Source: Neisseria macacae ATCC 33926 (GTDB taxonomy: Bacteria; Pseudomonadota; Gammaproteobacteria; Burkholderiales; Neisseriaceae). Taken from it: 64,000 nt of DNA. This document shows positions 9,411 through 18,545 of the stretch, piece by piece. A model generated the notes under the pieces. It did no database searches. It saw nothing but the letters and a program-made list of their open reading frames with translations, and was not told the DNA's origin. The stretch lies in the NCBI RefSeq assembly GCF_022749495.1, contig NZ_CP094241.1, positions 992,001-1,056,000 on the forward strand, written 5' to 3'. Both the position numbers and the translations under genes were made by a program. Numbering within the stretch: the first letter of the stretch is position 1; every line of letters begins with the position of its first letter.

Positions 9411-11183
9411 ATGATTCCATCCGATTTCATTGACGAGCTTCTGGCCAAAGTCGATATTGTCGATATTATCGACGAGCAGGTCCCGCTGAAGAAGGGCGGG
9501 GCGAACTATATGGCTTGTTGTCCGTTCCACAAGGAAAAGACGCCGTCGTTTTCGGTCAGTCCGACCAAGCAGTTTTATCATTGTTTCAGTTGTGGGGCGC
9601 ATGGTTCGGCGATTGGTTTTGTGATGGAACATCAGGGGCTGTCGTTTCCGGAGGCGGTGCAGTTTCTGGCTGACCGCGTGGGCATGGCTGTGCCTAAAGT
9701 GCGCGGGCAGAACGACAATCCTGAAGTCCGTGCCGAACGTAAGAAAAAACAGCAGACGCTGGAGGAAACGACGGCTGCGGCGGCTGATTTTTATGCGCAA
9801 CAGTTGAAATTTAATCCGGCGGCGAAGGCTTATTTGGATAAACGCGGTTTGAGTGCGGAAGTCATCGCGCATTATGGTTTGGGCTACGCGCCCGACGGCT
9901 GGCAGCCTTTGGCGCAAGTGTTCCAACCGTACCCGAATACTGCGTTGGTGGATACGGGGATGGTGATTGACAATGAGGGGCGGCATTACGACCGCTTCCG
10001 TCATCGGATTATGTTCCCCATCCGCAATCCGCGCGGGCAGGTCATCGGTTTCGGCGGCAGGGTGTTGGACGACTCGAAGCCGAAATATTTGAATTCGCCT
10101 GATACACCTTTGTTTGATAAGGGGAAAAACCTTTACGGATTATATGAAGGTCGTGCTGCGGTCAAGGAAGCAGGGCGGATTTTGGTGGTCGAAGGCTATA
10201 TGGACGTGGTCGCGCTGGCGCAGTTCGGCGTGGGCTACGGCGTGGCGGCTTTGGGTACGGCGACGACGGCGGAACACGTCAAAATCCTGATGCGTCAGGC
10301 GGACAGTATTTATTTCTGTTTCGACGGCGACAGCGCGGGACGGAAAGCGGCTTGGCGCGCGTTGGAAAATGCGTTGCCGCAGTTGAAAGACGACAAATCG
10401 CTGCATTTTTTGTTCTTACCCGAAGAACATGACCCCGACAGCTACATCCGCGCCTACGGCAAAGCGCAATTTGAAGATGCGCTGTTGAATCAAAGCAAGC
10501 CTTTGTCGGAATATTTTTGGGAGCATCTTTCAGACGACCTCAATCTCAATACGCAGGAAGGTAAGGCAGAATTGGTGAAAACCAGTTCGCCGCTTTTGGC
10601 GCAGATTACCGCGCCGGCATTGGCGTATCTATTGAAACAACGGCTTAGCGAGCTGGTCGGCATCGATCCCGACAATCTCGCCCAACTGCTGGGGCAGGAA
10701 GCGCCCAAACGGCACGTCAAACAAAAAAGCTACAAACTGCCTCCGATTTCCGTCAAACAGCCGGTCATGCTGACGCTGGTGCAACGGCAAATCCGCAGCC
10801 TCTTGATAAATCCGGATTGGGCTGCATATATAGACCTGCCCGATTATTTGGCATTGGACGGCGATTTCGCCTGCCTTGCCAATCTTGCCGAAACCATTAA
10901 AAGCCATGCCGCCGTACCTGCTACCGCGCAGGTTTTAGAGTATATGCGCGGTTCTCCTTACGAAGAAACCGTGAACCAAATCTTCCAATCGACACTCTAT
11001 TCTGAAGAAATGGAAGGCGGAGGCGAAGAAGACCGCGAGAACTTCCAAATCGGCATGAAGAAACTCCTTAACGAGTTAAAATACCAACAAATCGAAACCC
11101 TCAAGCAGAAAAGCCTGCAATCGGGTTTGAATGAAAATGAAAAAAAACTCTTGCTGTCGCTTTTGACCGCAAAGCAAAATTGA
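9411..11183 (+). CDS. dnaG: DNA primase
   Basis: Synthesises RNA primers for chromosome replication. The 590-residue product has all three family regions: an N-terminal zinc ribbon with C37, H40, C58 and C61 (CCPFHKEKTPSFS and HCFSCG), the TOPRIM catalytic core with VVEGYMDVVAL and the DGDSAGRKAA acidic motif, and a C-terminal DnaB-binding region rich in helices. Length is normal for the family. It is followed 223 bases later by rpoD, the remnant of the common rpsU-dnaG-rpoD order, without rpsU here. The start has no obvious Shine-Dalgarno sequence, but the product begins exactly as expected (MIPSDFIDELL). Confidence 0.97.
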   Translation: MIPSDFIDELLAKVDIVDIIDEQVPLKKGGANYMACCPFHKEKTPSFSVSPTKQFYHCFSCGAHGSAIGFVMEHQGLSFPEAVQFLADRVGMAVPKVRGQNDNPEVRAERKKKQQTLEETTAAAADFYAQQLKFNPAAKAYLDKRGLSAEVIAHYGLGYAPDGWQPLAQVFQPYPNTALVDTGMVIDNEGRHYDRFRHRIMFPIRNPRGQVIGFGGRVLDDSKPKYLNSPDTPLFDKGKNLYGLYEGRAAVKEAGRILVVEGYMDVVALAQFGVGYGVAALGTATTAEHVKILMRQADSIYFCFDGDSAGRKAAWRALENALPQLKDDKSLHFLFLPEEHDPDSYIRAYGKAQFEDALLNQSKPLSEYFWEHLSDDLNLNTQEGKAELVKTSSPLLAQITAPALAYLLKQRLSELVGIDPDNLAQLLGQEAPKRHVKQKSYKLPPISVKQPVMLTLVQRQIRSLLINPDWAAYIDLPDYLALDGDFACLANLAETIKSHAAVPATAQVLEYMRGSPYEETVNQIFQSTLYSEEMEGGGEEDRENFQIGMKKLLNELKYQQIETLKQKSLQSGLNENEKKLLLSLLTAKQN

Positions 11184-11406
11184 ACGAACGGCAATCCCAG
11201 CCGAATCCAGCAACCTTCAGGCCGTCAGAAAAGCATTGTCCCAAGCTGCGAACATGATGATCCCGCAGAACACCCGTTCCAAAGAGCTTTCAGACGACCT
11301 CAGCGTTACAACCCGGCAGATTGAATTTAAATCGGTTGTAACTCTGTTCCGCCTTCAGGTGCATCATGCAAACCGTCGGCACACCATCAGATCAAGAAAG
11401 TAATCC

Positions 11407-13356
11407 ATGTCTAAAGACCAAAATCACGAAGACTATCAAGAACAGGACGACAACCGTCCGCTGACCCTCGAAGAGCAGCGCGCCCGCCTGCGCCAGCTCA
11501 TCATCATGGGTAAGGAACGCGGCTACATCACTTATTCCGAAATCAACGACGCCTTGCCCGACGATATGTCAGATGCGGATCAAATCGACAACATCGTCAG
11601 CATGATTTCCGGCTTGGGTATCCAAGTGACCGAGCAGGCGCCTGACGCGGAAGACATTTTGTTGAGCGACAACGCCGCCGCCGTCACCGACGACGATGCC
11701 GTTGCCGAAGCCGAAGCCGCCTTGTCCAGCGCGGACTCCGAATTCGGCAGAACCACCGACCCCGTACGTATGTATATGCGCGAAATGGGGCAGGTTGACC
11801 TGCTGACCCGCGAAGACGAAATCATCATTGCCAAAAAAATCGAAAACGCCCTGAAAAACATGGTGCAGGCAATTTCCGCCTGTCCGGGCTCCATTGCCGA
11901 AATCCTTGAGCTGATCGAGCAAATCCGCAAGGATGAAATCCGCGTGGACGAAGTGGTCGAAGCCATCATCGACCCGAACGAAGTGTTGCTCAACGAATTG
12001 GGCTTGGGACACTTGGAAAGCGCGTCAAACGACGACGATTCCGGCAGCAGTGAAGAAGATGAAGCGGATGAAGACGACGATGACGACGATTCCGGCAGCG
12101 ACTCCGAAGCCATGTCCGCTGCCCATCTTGCCGAATTGAAGCAAAAAGTGCTGGAACACTTCGCCTTCATCGAAAGCGAATACGGCAAGATGATCAAAAA
12201 GCTGGAAAAACACGACAGCCGCCACCCCGATTATCTGGCACACCGCGACGCCATCGCCAACAAGCTCTTGGAAGTCCGCTTTGCCACCCGCCAAATCGAA
12301 AGCCTCAGCGGCAACCTGCGCAGCCGTGTCGAAAACATCCGCAAGCTCGAACGCGAAATCCGCGACATCTGCCTTGACCGCGTCCATATGGAACGCGACT
12401 ACTTCATCCAAAACTTCCTGCCCGAAATCACCAACCTGAAATGGGTGGAAGAAGAAGTCGCCAAAGGCAGGGTCTGGAGCGACGCGCTCGACCGCTTCCG
12501 CCACGCCATCCTCGAAAAACAAACCGAGTTGGCGAACATGGAAAAAGAAACCCGCATTTCCATCGAAGAGCTGAAAGACATCAACAAAAACATGGTGTCG
12601 AGCGAAAAAGAAACCGCAGCCGCCAAGCAGGAAATGATTCAGGCAAACTTGCGCCTGGTGATTTCCATCGCCAAAAAATACACCAACCGAGGTTTGCAGT
12701 TCCTTGATTTGATTCAAGAAGGCAACATCGGCTTGATGAAGGCGGTCGACAAGTTCGAATACCGCCGCGGCTACAAATTCTCCACCTACGCAACATGGTG
12801 GATCCGCCAAGCGATTACCCGCTCGATTGCCGACCAGGCGCGCACCATCCGTATTCCGGTGCACATGATTGAAACCATCAACAAGATGAACCGTATCTCC
12901 CGCCAGTATCTGCAAGAAACCGGCGAAGAGCCCGATTCCGCCAAACTTGCCGAGTTGATGGAAATGCCGGAAGACAAAATCCGCAAAATCATGAAAATCG
13001 CCAAAGAGCCGATTTCGATGGAAACCCCGATCGGCGACGACGACGATTCGCACTTGGGCGACTTCATCGAGGATGCCAACAACGTTGCCCCTGCAGACGC
13101 CGCGATGTACACCAGCCTGCACGAAGTCACCAAAGAAATCCTCGAAAGCCTGACCCCGCGCGAAGCCAAAGTCCTGCGTATGCGCTTCGGTATCGACATG
13201 AATACCGATCACACGCTCGAAGAAGTCGGCAAACAGTTTGACGTAACCCGCGAACGTATCCGTCAAATCGAAGCCAAAGCCCTGCGCAAACTGCGCCATC
13301 CGACCCGCAGCGACCGCCTCAGAAGCTTCCTCGACAGCGAAGACAGCAAACTGTAA
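11407..13356 (+). CDS. rpoD: RNA polymerase sigma factor RpoD (sigma-70)
   Basis: Primary sigma factor of 649 residues. Region 1.1 is at the N-terminus, followed by region 1.2 (DPVRMYMREMGQVDLLTREDE), a non-conserved region with a strikingly acidic stretch around residues 203-235 (runs of D and E), region 2 (NRGLQFLDLIQEGNIGLMKA and YATWWIRQAITRS), region 3, and the region 4 helix-turn-helix (TLEEVGKQFDVTRERIRQIE). The ribosome-binding site is AAGAAAG before the ATG at 11407. It follows dnaG and ends at a strong intrinsic terminator at 13363-13392. Confidence 0.97.
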   Translation: MSKDQNHEDYQEQDDNRPLTLEEQRARLRQLIIMGKERGYITYSEINDALPDDMSDADQIDNIVSMISGLGIQVTEQAPDAEDILLSDNAAAVTDDDAVAEAEAALSSADSEFGRTTDPVRMYMREMGQVDLLTREDEIIIAKKIENALKNMVQAISACPGSIAEILELIEQIRKDEIRVDEVVEAIIDPNEVLLNELGLGHLESASNDDDSGSSEEDEADEDDDDDDSGSDSEAMSAAHLAELKQKVLEHFAFIESEYGKMIKKLEKHDSRHPDYLAHRDAIANKLLEVRFATRQIESLSGNLRSRVENIRKLEREIRDICLDRVHMERDYFIQNFLPEITNLKWVEEEVAKGRVWSDALDRFRHAILEKQTELANMEKETRISIEELKDINKNMVSSEKETAAAKQEMIQANLRLVISIAKKYTNRGLQFLDLIQEGNIGLMKAVDKFEYRRGYKFSTYATWWIRQAITRSIADQARTIRIPVHMIETINKMNRISRQYLQETGEEPDSAKLAELMEMPEDKIRKIMKIAKEPISMETPIGDDDDSHLGDFIEDANNVAPADAAMYTSLHEVTKEILESLTPREAKVLRMRFGIDMNTDHTLEEVGKQFDVTRERIRQIEAKALRKLRHPTRSDRLRSFLDSEDSKL

Positions 13357-13565
13357 AACAGCAAACCGCAGGTTTATCCCTGCGGTTTTTTATGGGTAAG
13401 GGGTCGTCTGAAACAGAAGTTGTACGTTTTCAGACGACCTGTTTTGCATTCATTGCACGGTTGGTTAAAACCCGTAGCGTGGGCTTTGCCCGCGGATAAT
13501 AGAGAAAATTTCAGCAGCTTTTTTATTTATCATCTTCGTGGGCAAAGCCCACGCTACGACTTTAT
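13357..13565. repeat. Duplicated unit, copy 1 (terminator, DUS pair, inverted-repeat element)
   Basis: About 209 bases holding the rpoD terminator, a DUS pair and an element with arms GTAGCGTGGGCTTTGCCC (13474-13491) and the matching GGGCAAAGCCCACGCTAC (up to 13557). The same order of sequences restarts at 13566 and continues on the other side of the insertion sequence to about 15022, so the whole unit appears tandemly duplicated. Confidence 0.8.
13363..13392 (+). terminator. rpoD intrinsic terminator
   Basis: Inverted repeat AAACCGCAGG / CCTGCGGTTT with a 6-base loop and a T tract, seven bases after the rpoD stop. A near-identical second copy occurs at about 13571-13601 as part of a duplicated unit. 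Confidence 0.9.
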
Positions 13566-13695
13566 AACAGCAAACCGCAGGTTTTATACCTGCGGTTTTT
13601 TATGGGTAAAAGGTCGTCTGAAACAGGAATTGTACGTTTGAACTGCACCCCAAAAGTTGGACATCCCCTCCAACTCACAAGGTGCAGTTTTTTTT

Positions 13696-14046
13696 ATGAG
13701 CAAATATACATTACACTTCAAATACCAAGCCGTACTCCACTACCTGCATATACGCAGCCAACAACGTACCGCAGACCACTACGGCATTTCCCGAACCCAC
13801 CTGAGACGATGGATACGCGCCTATCAAGAAGGCGGTATCGGCGCACTCGAACATCCCCAATCCAAAACCATGCCCCAACACCGCAAAAACCCCTTCATCG
13901 CCGACAAACCCGACCAAGAAAAAACGCAGGCAGAGCTTATCGAAGAGTTGTGCTATATGCGCGCAGAGGTCGCCTACCTAAAGGAGTTAAAAGCCCTCAG
14001 CCAAAAACAGACCGAAAAGGACAAAGCCAAACCGTCCAAACACTGA
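13696..14046 (+). CDS. IS3-family transposase OrfA
   Basis: A 116-residue helix-turn-helix protein (QAVLHYLHIRSQQRTADHYG then ISRTHLRRWIRAY) with a C-terminal leucine/charged helix (QAELIEELCYMRAEVAYLKELK) that would form the OrfA leucine zipper. It provides DNA binding to the terminal repeats. It starts at the ATG at 13696. Its 3' end is A-rich (AAAAAC near 14003, GAAAAG near 14014), giving plausible -1 slippage sites so that ribosomes continue into OrfB. Confidence 0.88.
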   Translation: MSKYTLHFKYQAVLHYLHIRSQQRTADHYGISRTHLRRWIRAYQEGGIGALEHPQSKTMPQHRKNPFIADKPDQEKTQAELIEELCYMRAEVAYLKELKALSQKQTEKDKAKPSKH

Positions 14047-14846
14047 GGGCGCAACACCCGCTCAAATACCTGCTGCACATCGCAAACCTGCCCAAAAGCA
14101 GCTTTTACTACCATCACCAAGACCGACCCGATCCCGAAGCAGCCGACAAAGCCCTCCTTGTCGAAACCTACCGGCGGCATAAAGGACGCTACGGACAAAG
14201 GCGCATTGCCGCAGCATTGGGTTGGAACCGCAAAAAAGTGGCGCGGTTGATGAAGCAGTTGGAACTGAAAGCCCTCATACGGGCGAAAAAAGCCTACCGC
14301 CATCCCGCCATGGGCGAGATATCGGAGCACCTCCTCAAACGCCTATTCAAAGCTGAAAAGCCCAACGAAAAATGGCTGACCGACGTTACCGAACTCAAAG
14401 GAAAGGACGGCAAACTGTACCTCTCGCCAATCTTGGACTTGTTCAACCGCGAGATCGTCGCCTACGCCATGAGCCGCAGAGCCGACAGCGAAATGGTGAA
14501 GGAAATGCTCGAAAAAGCCGCCCCCCGTCTGACTGCTAAAGGAACGATGCTGCATTCGGACCAAGGCGTGCTGTACCGTACGTCGGGATATAGGGAATTG
14601 CTTGCGGAGTATTCCATGGTTCAAAGCATGTCGCGAAAGGCGAACTGTTGGGACAATGCGCCGATGGAAAGCTTCTTTGCGGTGTTAAAGACGGAGTGTT
14701 TCTATAACGCAGGTGAATTGACGGTAGATGAATTGATGAAGCAGATAGATGACTATATGGATTACTACAACCGGGAGCGTTGCAGTTTGAAATTGAAAAA
14801 GCTGAGTCCTGTCGCATACAGAACCCAGCTTGCACAGAGCGCCTGA
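14043..14846 (+). CDS. IS3-family transposase OrfB (DDE integrase core)
   Basis: The catalytic part of the transposase, in the -1 frame relative to OrfA. It has the HTH_21-type region (KGRYGQRRIAAALGWNRKKV) and the rve integrase core with D in WLTDVTEL, D in LHSDQGVLY, and E in NAPMESFFAVLK, the DDE triad. There is no convincing start codon at its head, so it is probably made as an OrfAB fusion by programmed -1 frameshifting; the start given here is only where the frame leaves OrfA. No internal stop or truncation is visible. Confidence 0.88.
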   Translation: MRAQHPLKYLLHIANLPKSSFYYHHQDRPDPEAADKALLVETYRRHKGRYGQRRIAAALGWNRKKVARLMKQLELKALIRAKKAYRHPAMGEISEHLLKRLFKAEKPNEKWLTDVTELKGKDGKLYLSPILDLFNREIVAYAMSRRADSEMVKEMLEKAAPRLTAKGTMLHSDQGVLYRTSGYRELLAEYSMVQSMSRKANCWDNAPMESFFAVLKTECFYNAGELTVDELMKQIDDYMDYYNRERCSLKLKKLSPVAYRTQLAQSA

Positions 14847-14889
14847 ATAGGCTTTTATGAGTGTCCAAGATTTGGGGGCCAGTTCAGTT

Positions 14890-15022
14890 TTCAGACGACC
14901 TGTTTTGCATTCATTGCACTATGGTCGGTTAAAACCCATAGCGTGGGCTTTGTCCGCGGATAATAGAGAAAGTTTCAGCAGCTTTTTTTATTCATCATCT
15001 TCGTGGGCAAAGCCCACGCTAC
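14890..15022. repeat. Duplicated unit, remainder of copy 2
   Basis: Sequence right of the insertion sequence that continues copy 2 of the unit begun at 13566: the DUS half, the stretch TGTTTTGCATTCATTGCA, and the inverted-repeat element (14938-15022) with the same TAATAGAGAAA core. It differs from copy 1 by scattered substitutions and a short insertion, so the duplication is not very recent. Confidence 0.8.
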
Positions 15023-15147
15023 ATCGCGTTATTTTTTCTAGACCGGCTGGCAACCAAAACATAGTTTGCAAAAAAAAGGTTGTCTGAAAACCGGTTTCCG
15101 TGTTTTCAGACGACCTTTCCTATATTTTCAATTCAAAATCAAACCAT

Positions 15148-16062
15148 TCAGTCTTTCGCCGTGTTCATCAGCCGCAGGGCTTTGAGGCGGCCGATTTCTT
15201 TTTGGTATTCTGCCAAACCGACGAATGCGCCGCGATGATCGTAAACGCGGATGGGCTGGTTGGCGGAGATGTCCTCGATAAACTGCGGGTGCTGGCCGCA
15301 TTTGAGCATGGTTACGGCACGGTCGTTCAGTTCGATTTTGGGGAAGTGCCGCACTAAAACGTCGCAGGGCAGGAGCAGGGCGTCGCGTTCGGTTTCGTTT
15401 AATTCTGCCAAGGCTTCGAGCGTGTGGCTTTCGCGGATGGTGAAACCGGCGGTTTCCGTACGGCGCAGGGCGGTCAGGTGGGCGAACGTGCCGATGTGTT
15501 TGGCGATGTCTTCGCTGAGGGTGCGGATGTAGGTGCCTTTGCTGCAACGTACGTCGATGACGGCTTTGGGCGCGTTAAACTCGGTGATGTCGATGGCGTA
15601 AATGGTGATGTCGCGCGGTTTGCGTTCGATGACGATGCCTTTACGGGCGTATTCGTACAGCGGTTTGCCTTCGTGTTTGAGGGCGGAAAACATCGGCGGC
15701 ACTTGGCGGATGTTGCCTGTCAGGGCTTGGCAGGCCGTCTGAAATTCGGCTAAGGAAATATCGGCGCGGGCAGTGGCGATGATTTCGCCTTCGGCGTCGC
15801 CCGTGCTGCTGGCTTCGCCGAGTTTCAGGGTGGCGGTGTAGGCTTTGTCGGCATCCAGTAGGTATTGGGCGAACTTGGTCGCTTCGCCGAAGCAGACGGG
15901 CAAAAGTCCGGTTGCCAAAGGGTCGAGCACGCCGGTATGCCCCGCTTTCTCGGCGTTGTAGAGACGGCGGGCTTTTTGCAGGGCGGTGTTGCTGGAAAGT
16001 CCTTCGGGCTTGTCGAGCAGAAGGACGCCGTTGACGGGGCGTTTGGCGGGTTTGGCGGTCAT
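15148..16062 (-). CDS. truB: tRNA pseudouridine(55) synthase
   Basis: Converts U55 in the T-loop of tRNAs to pseudouridine. The 304-residue product starts at the ATG at 16062 (MTAKPAKRPVNGVLLLDKPEG); a longer frame upstream is not family-like. The catalytic aspartate is D47 in GHTGVLDPLATGLLP, and the following KAYTATLKLGEASSTGDAEG and GTYIRTLSEDI motifs are typical. It lies downstream of rbfA with a 109-base gap that contains a DUS pair, so cotranscription may be only partial. Confidence 0.95.
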   Translation of the reverse strand: MTAKPAKRPVNGVLLLDKPEGLSSNTALQKARRLYNAEKAGHTGVLDPLATGLLPVCFGEATKFAQYLLDADKAYTATLKLGEASSTGDAEGEIIATARADISLAEFQTACQALTGNIRQVPPMFSALKHEGKPLYEYARKGIVIERKPRDITIYAIDITEFNAPKAVIDVRCSKGTYIRTLSEDIAKHIGTFAHLTALRRTETAGFTIRESHTLEALAELNETERDALLLPCDVLVRHFPKIELNDRAVTMLKCGQHPQFIEDISANQPIRVYDHRGAFVGLAEYQKEIGRLKALRLMNTAKD

Positions 16063-16171
16063 GATGGTGGGGAAGGGTAAGTGGCGGGTGTTTGGGCGGG
16101 AAATGATTGCAAAAGGTCGTCTGAAAACAGGTTCGCGCTTTGACTGCGGCGTTTTCAGACGACCTTTACCT

Positions 16172-16543
16172 TTAATCTTCCACCGGCTTTTCCGCCGCCA
16201 CTTGGTCAATGAGGCTGGAAATGCTCATGCCGCGTTCGAGCGATTCGTCGTATTTGAAGTGCAGTTCGGGCGTTTTGAAGAGTTTGATGCGTTTGGCCAA
16301 TTCGCTGCGCAAGTGGCCTTTGGCGTGTTCCAAGGCTTCTTCGGTGATGTCGCGGGTGCTGTCGTCGAGGACGGTGTAGAACACGGTGGCGTGGCTGTAA
16401 TCGCGGGTGACTTCGACTTCGTTGATGGTGATGAAGCCTGCGCGCGGGTCTTTCAGGCCGGTGCGGACCAGCTCGGCCAGTTCGCGCATGATTTGTTCTT
16501 TGACACGGTCTTGGCGGGCATAGCCGCGTTGCGGTTTTCTCAT
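16172..16543 (-). CDS. rbfA: 30S ribosome-binding factor RbfA
   Basis: Small KH-like protein of 123 residues needed for 16S rRNA 5' end maturation and cold adaptation. Family hallmarks are the start MRKPQRGYARQDRVKEQIMRE and the KDPRAGFITINEVEVTRDYSHATV stretch. Gene order rbfA-truB is conserved in many bacteria. GGAAAACC lies directly before the start codon. Confidence 0.95.
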   Translation of the reverse strand: MRKPQRGYARQDRVKEQIMRELAELVRTGLKDPRAGFITINEVEVTRDYSHATVFYTVLDDSTRDITEEALEHAKGHLRSELAKRIKLFKTPELHFKYDESLERGMSISSLIDQVAAEKPVED

Positions 16544-16661
16544 GGTTTTCCTTAAACGGCGGCGGCCGTTTCAACTTTGTTTTCAGACGGCCTGTGTGAA
16601 ATAAATGCGGTATTATAACGGATATACGGCAATTTGAGGTCGTCTGAAAAGGAGTTTGGCT

Positions 16662-17714
16662 ATGCAGAAAATCAAAATCGGATTGGCAGGGTTCGGCATG
16701 TCGGCGCAGGTGTTCCATCTGCCGTTTTGGCGTGCGGATTCGCGGTTTGAAGTCGTGCGCGTGTTTGAACGCAGCGGCAATAGGGCGCAGGAAGTCCTGC
16801 CGCAGGCGCAGACCGTGCGTTCGTTTGAGGAGTTGCTTACCGACGATGTGGATTTGGTGGTCGTGACCACGCCGAACCAGACGCATTTCGATTTTGCCGC
16901 TCAGGCTTTGCGTGCGGGTAAAAATGTGGTGGTGGAAAAACCGTTGTGCGCCACGGCGGCGCAAGCCTTGCAACTGGCGGAACTCGCCGAGCGGCAGGAC
17001 GTATTGCTGACCGTTTACCAAAACCGCCGTTGGGACAGCGCACCGCTGACCGCCAAAAAACTGCTTTCAGACGACCTCTTGGGCGAAATTGTGGATGCGG
17101 AGTTTCGTTTCGAGCGTTATGCGGCTGCCTTGAACAAAAAACGCTGGAAGGAAACCGGCGAGGCGGGCGTGGGACTGGTGTACGACTTGGGTTCGCACCT
17201 CATGGATATGGCGGTCGATATTTTCGGGATGCCCGATGAGCTTTATGCCGATGTGCGCTATCAACATGAAGGAGCGGTCAGCGACGACAATTTCTATATC
17301 GCGCTTTATTACGCTGACGGCAAAAAAGTTGCCCTGACCGCAAGCAAATATGCCCGCGAACCTTTGCCATTCATGACTTTGCATGGCAAACGCGGTTCAT
17401 ACGTCAAACAAAACGTCGACAACCAAGAAGCCCTGCTGCTCGGCGGCGCGCAACCCGTCGGAGCTTGGAACCGTGAGCCGGAGGACGAATGGGGCATCCT
17501 GCATACCGAAATTGATGGGGCGGTTGTCCGCAAAACAATCGAAAGCGTCAGCGGAAATTATGCAGCGTTTTATGAAAACCTTTATGACGCCTTGCAAGGC
17601 AAGACTCCCGCAGCGGTGCAGCCGCGCCAAGTGGCGGAGGTGCTGGGGTTGCTGGACAAGGTTTATGAAAGCGCGAAATCGGAGTGTCGGGTGAAGGTGT
17701 CGGGAGTGGTTTAA
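16662..17714 (+). CDS. Gfo/Idh/MocA-family oxidoreductase
   Basis: A 350-residue NAD(P)-dependent dehydrogenase. The N-terminal Rossmann fold has GLAGFGMSAQ as dinucleotide-binding loop, then VVTTPNQTH and the VVEKPLC motif with the conserved lysine of this superfamily; the C-terminal alpha/beta domain contains GGSHLMD-like YDLGSHLMDMAVDIFG. The start at 16662 follows AAAAGGAG, which overlaps a DUS. Substrate cannot be told from sequence. An uptake sequence within the gene is read as SDD L (17067-17079). The neighbours give no pathway clue. Confidence 0.88.
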   Translation: MQKIKIGLAGFGMSAQVFHLPFWRADSRFEVVRVFERSGNRAQEVLPQAQTVRSFEELLTDDVDLVVVTTPNQTHFDFAAQALRAGKNVVVEKPLCATAAQALQLAELAERQDVLLTVYQNRRWDSAPLTAKKLLSDDLLGEIVDAEFRFERYAAALNKKRWKETGEAGVGLVYDLGSHLMDMAVDIFGMPDELYADVRYQHEGAVSDDNFYIALYYADGKKVALTASKYAREPLPFMTLHGKRGSYVKQNVDNQEALLLGGAQPVGAWNREPEDEWGILHTEIDGAVVRKTIESVSGNYAAFYENLYDALQGKTPAAVQPRQVAEVLGLLDKVYESAKSECRVKVSGVV

Positions 17715-17864
17715 ACCGCCGGATAGAAGGGCAGGGCAAAACCATTGGGGAAACGTAAGCCTGAAGATCGCAGAAAATAAGCCTCCGTTGCGTATCCTTT
17801 ATTTTGTTTCGTTATAAAAAAAAGTATAATCACACCCATTCAAAAACAATCCGAGGCCTGCCAA

Positions 17865-18491
17865 ATGAACGTAACCGTTATCAATCACCCCCTTGTCCGC
17901 CACAAACTCACGCTCATGCGCGAGGCCGATTGCAGCACTTACAAATTCCGCACCCTCACTACCGAGCTGGCGCGCCTGATGGCTTACGAAGCCAGCCGTG
18001 ATTTTGAAATTGAAAAATACATTATCGACGGCTGGTGCGGTCAAATCGAAGGCGACCGCATCAAGGGCAAAACCTTGACCGTCGTGCCGATTTTGCGTGC
18101 CGGTTTGGGTATGCTCGACGGCGTGCTCGACCTGATTCCGACTGCCAAAATCAGCGTGGTCGGATTGCAGCGCGACGAAGAAACGCTCAAACCTGTTTCC
18201 TATTTTGAAAAATTTGTGGACAGCATGGACGAACGCCCCGCGCTGATTATCGACCCCATGCTCGCGACCGGCGGTTCTATGGTGGCTACCATCGACCTGT
18301 TGAAGGCGAAAGGCTGCAAAAATATTAAGGCGTTGGTACTCGTTGCCGCACCCGAAGGCGTCAAAGCCGTCAATGAAGCGCATCCCGACGTCACCATCTA
18401 CACCGCCGCCCTCGATAGCCATCTGAACGAAAACGGCTACATTATCCCCGGCTTGGGCGATGCGGGCGATAAGATTTTCGGTACGCGCTGA
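17865..18491 (+). CDS. upp: Uracil phosphoribosyltransferase
   Basis: Salvages uracil with PRPP to form UMP. The 208-residue product matches the family length. It has PILRAGLGM and the PRPP-binding loop IIDPMLATGGSM, and the terminal uracil-binding GYIIPGLGDAGDKIFGT. It is monocistronic, ending at a DUS terminator at 18503-18545. Confidence 0.96.
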   Translation: MNVTVINHPLVRHKLTLMREADCSTYKFRTLTTELARLMAYEASRDFEIEKYIIDGWCGQIEGDRIKGKTLTVVPILRAGLGMLDGVLDLIPTAKISVVGLQRDEETLKPVSYFEKFVDSMDERPALIIDPMLATGGSMVATIDLLKAKGCKNIKALVLVAAPEGVKAVNEAHPDVTIYTAALDSHLNENGYIIPGLGDAGDKIFGTR

Positions 18492-18502
18492 TTCGTGATT
18501 TG

Positions 18503-18545
18503 AGGTCGTCTGAAACTGAATGTATGGGTTTCAGACGACCTTTTT
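18503..18545 (+). terminator. DUS-pair terminator after upp
   Basis: Arms AGGTCGTCTGAAAC and GTTTCAGACGACCT with an 11-base loop, followed by TTTTT. The T tract runs straight into a Correia element. Confidence 0.85.

Larger units (their letters stand above)
13639..14886 (+). mobile_element. IS3-family insertion sequence (IS150-like group), 1,248 bp
   Basis: Bounded by imperfect terminal inverted repeats that begin TGAACTGCACCCCAAA on the left and TGAACTGGCCCCCAAA on the right (read inward). It is flanked by a direct repeat GTT at 13636-13638 and 14887-14889. The uninterrupted sequence in copy 1 of the surrounding duplicated unit has a single GTT at this place, which confirms a 3-base target duplication, typical of this family. 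It encodes OrfA and OrfB in overlapping -1 frames. Both genes and both ends look intact, so the element may be active. Confidence 0.92.

Noticed and set aside
12025..13299. A 424-codon open frame antisense to rpoD
   Set aside because: It is a mirror of GC-rich codon usage in rpoD; no ribosome-binding site or family features.
13566..13638. A second functional terminator gene unit after rpoD
   Set aside because: It is simply the duplicated copy of the rpoD terminator; no gene lies between the two copies.
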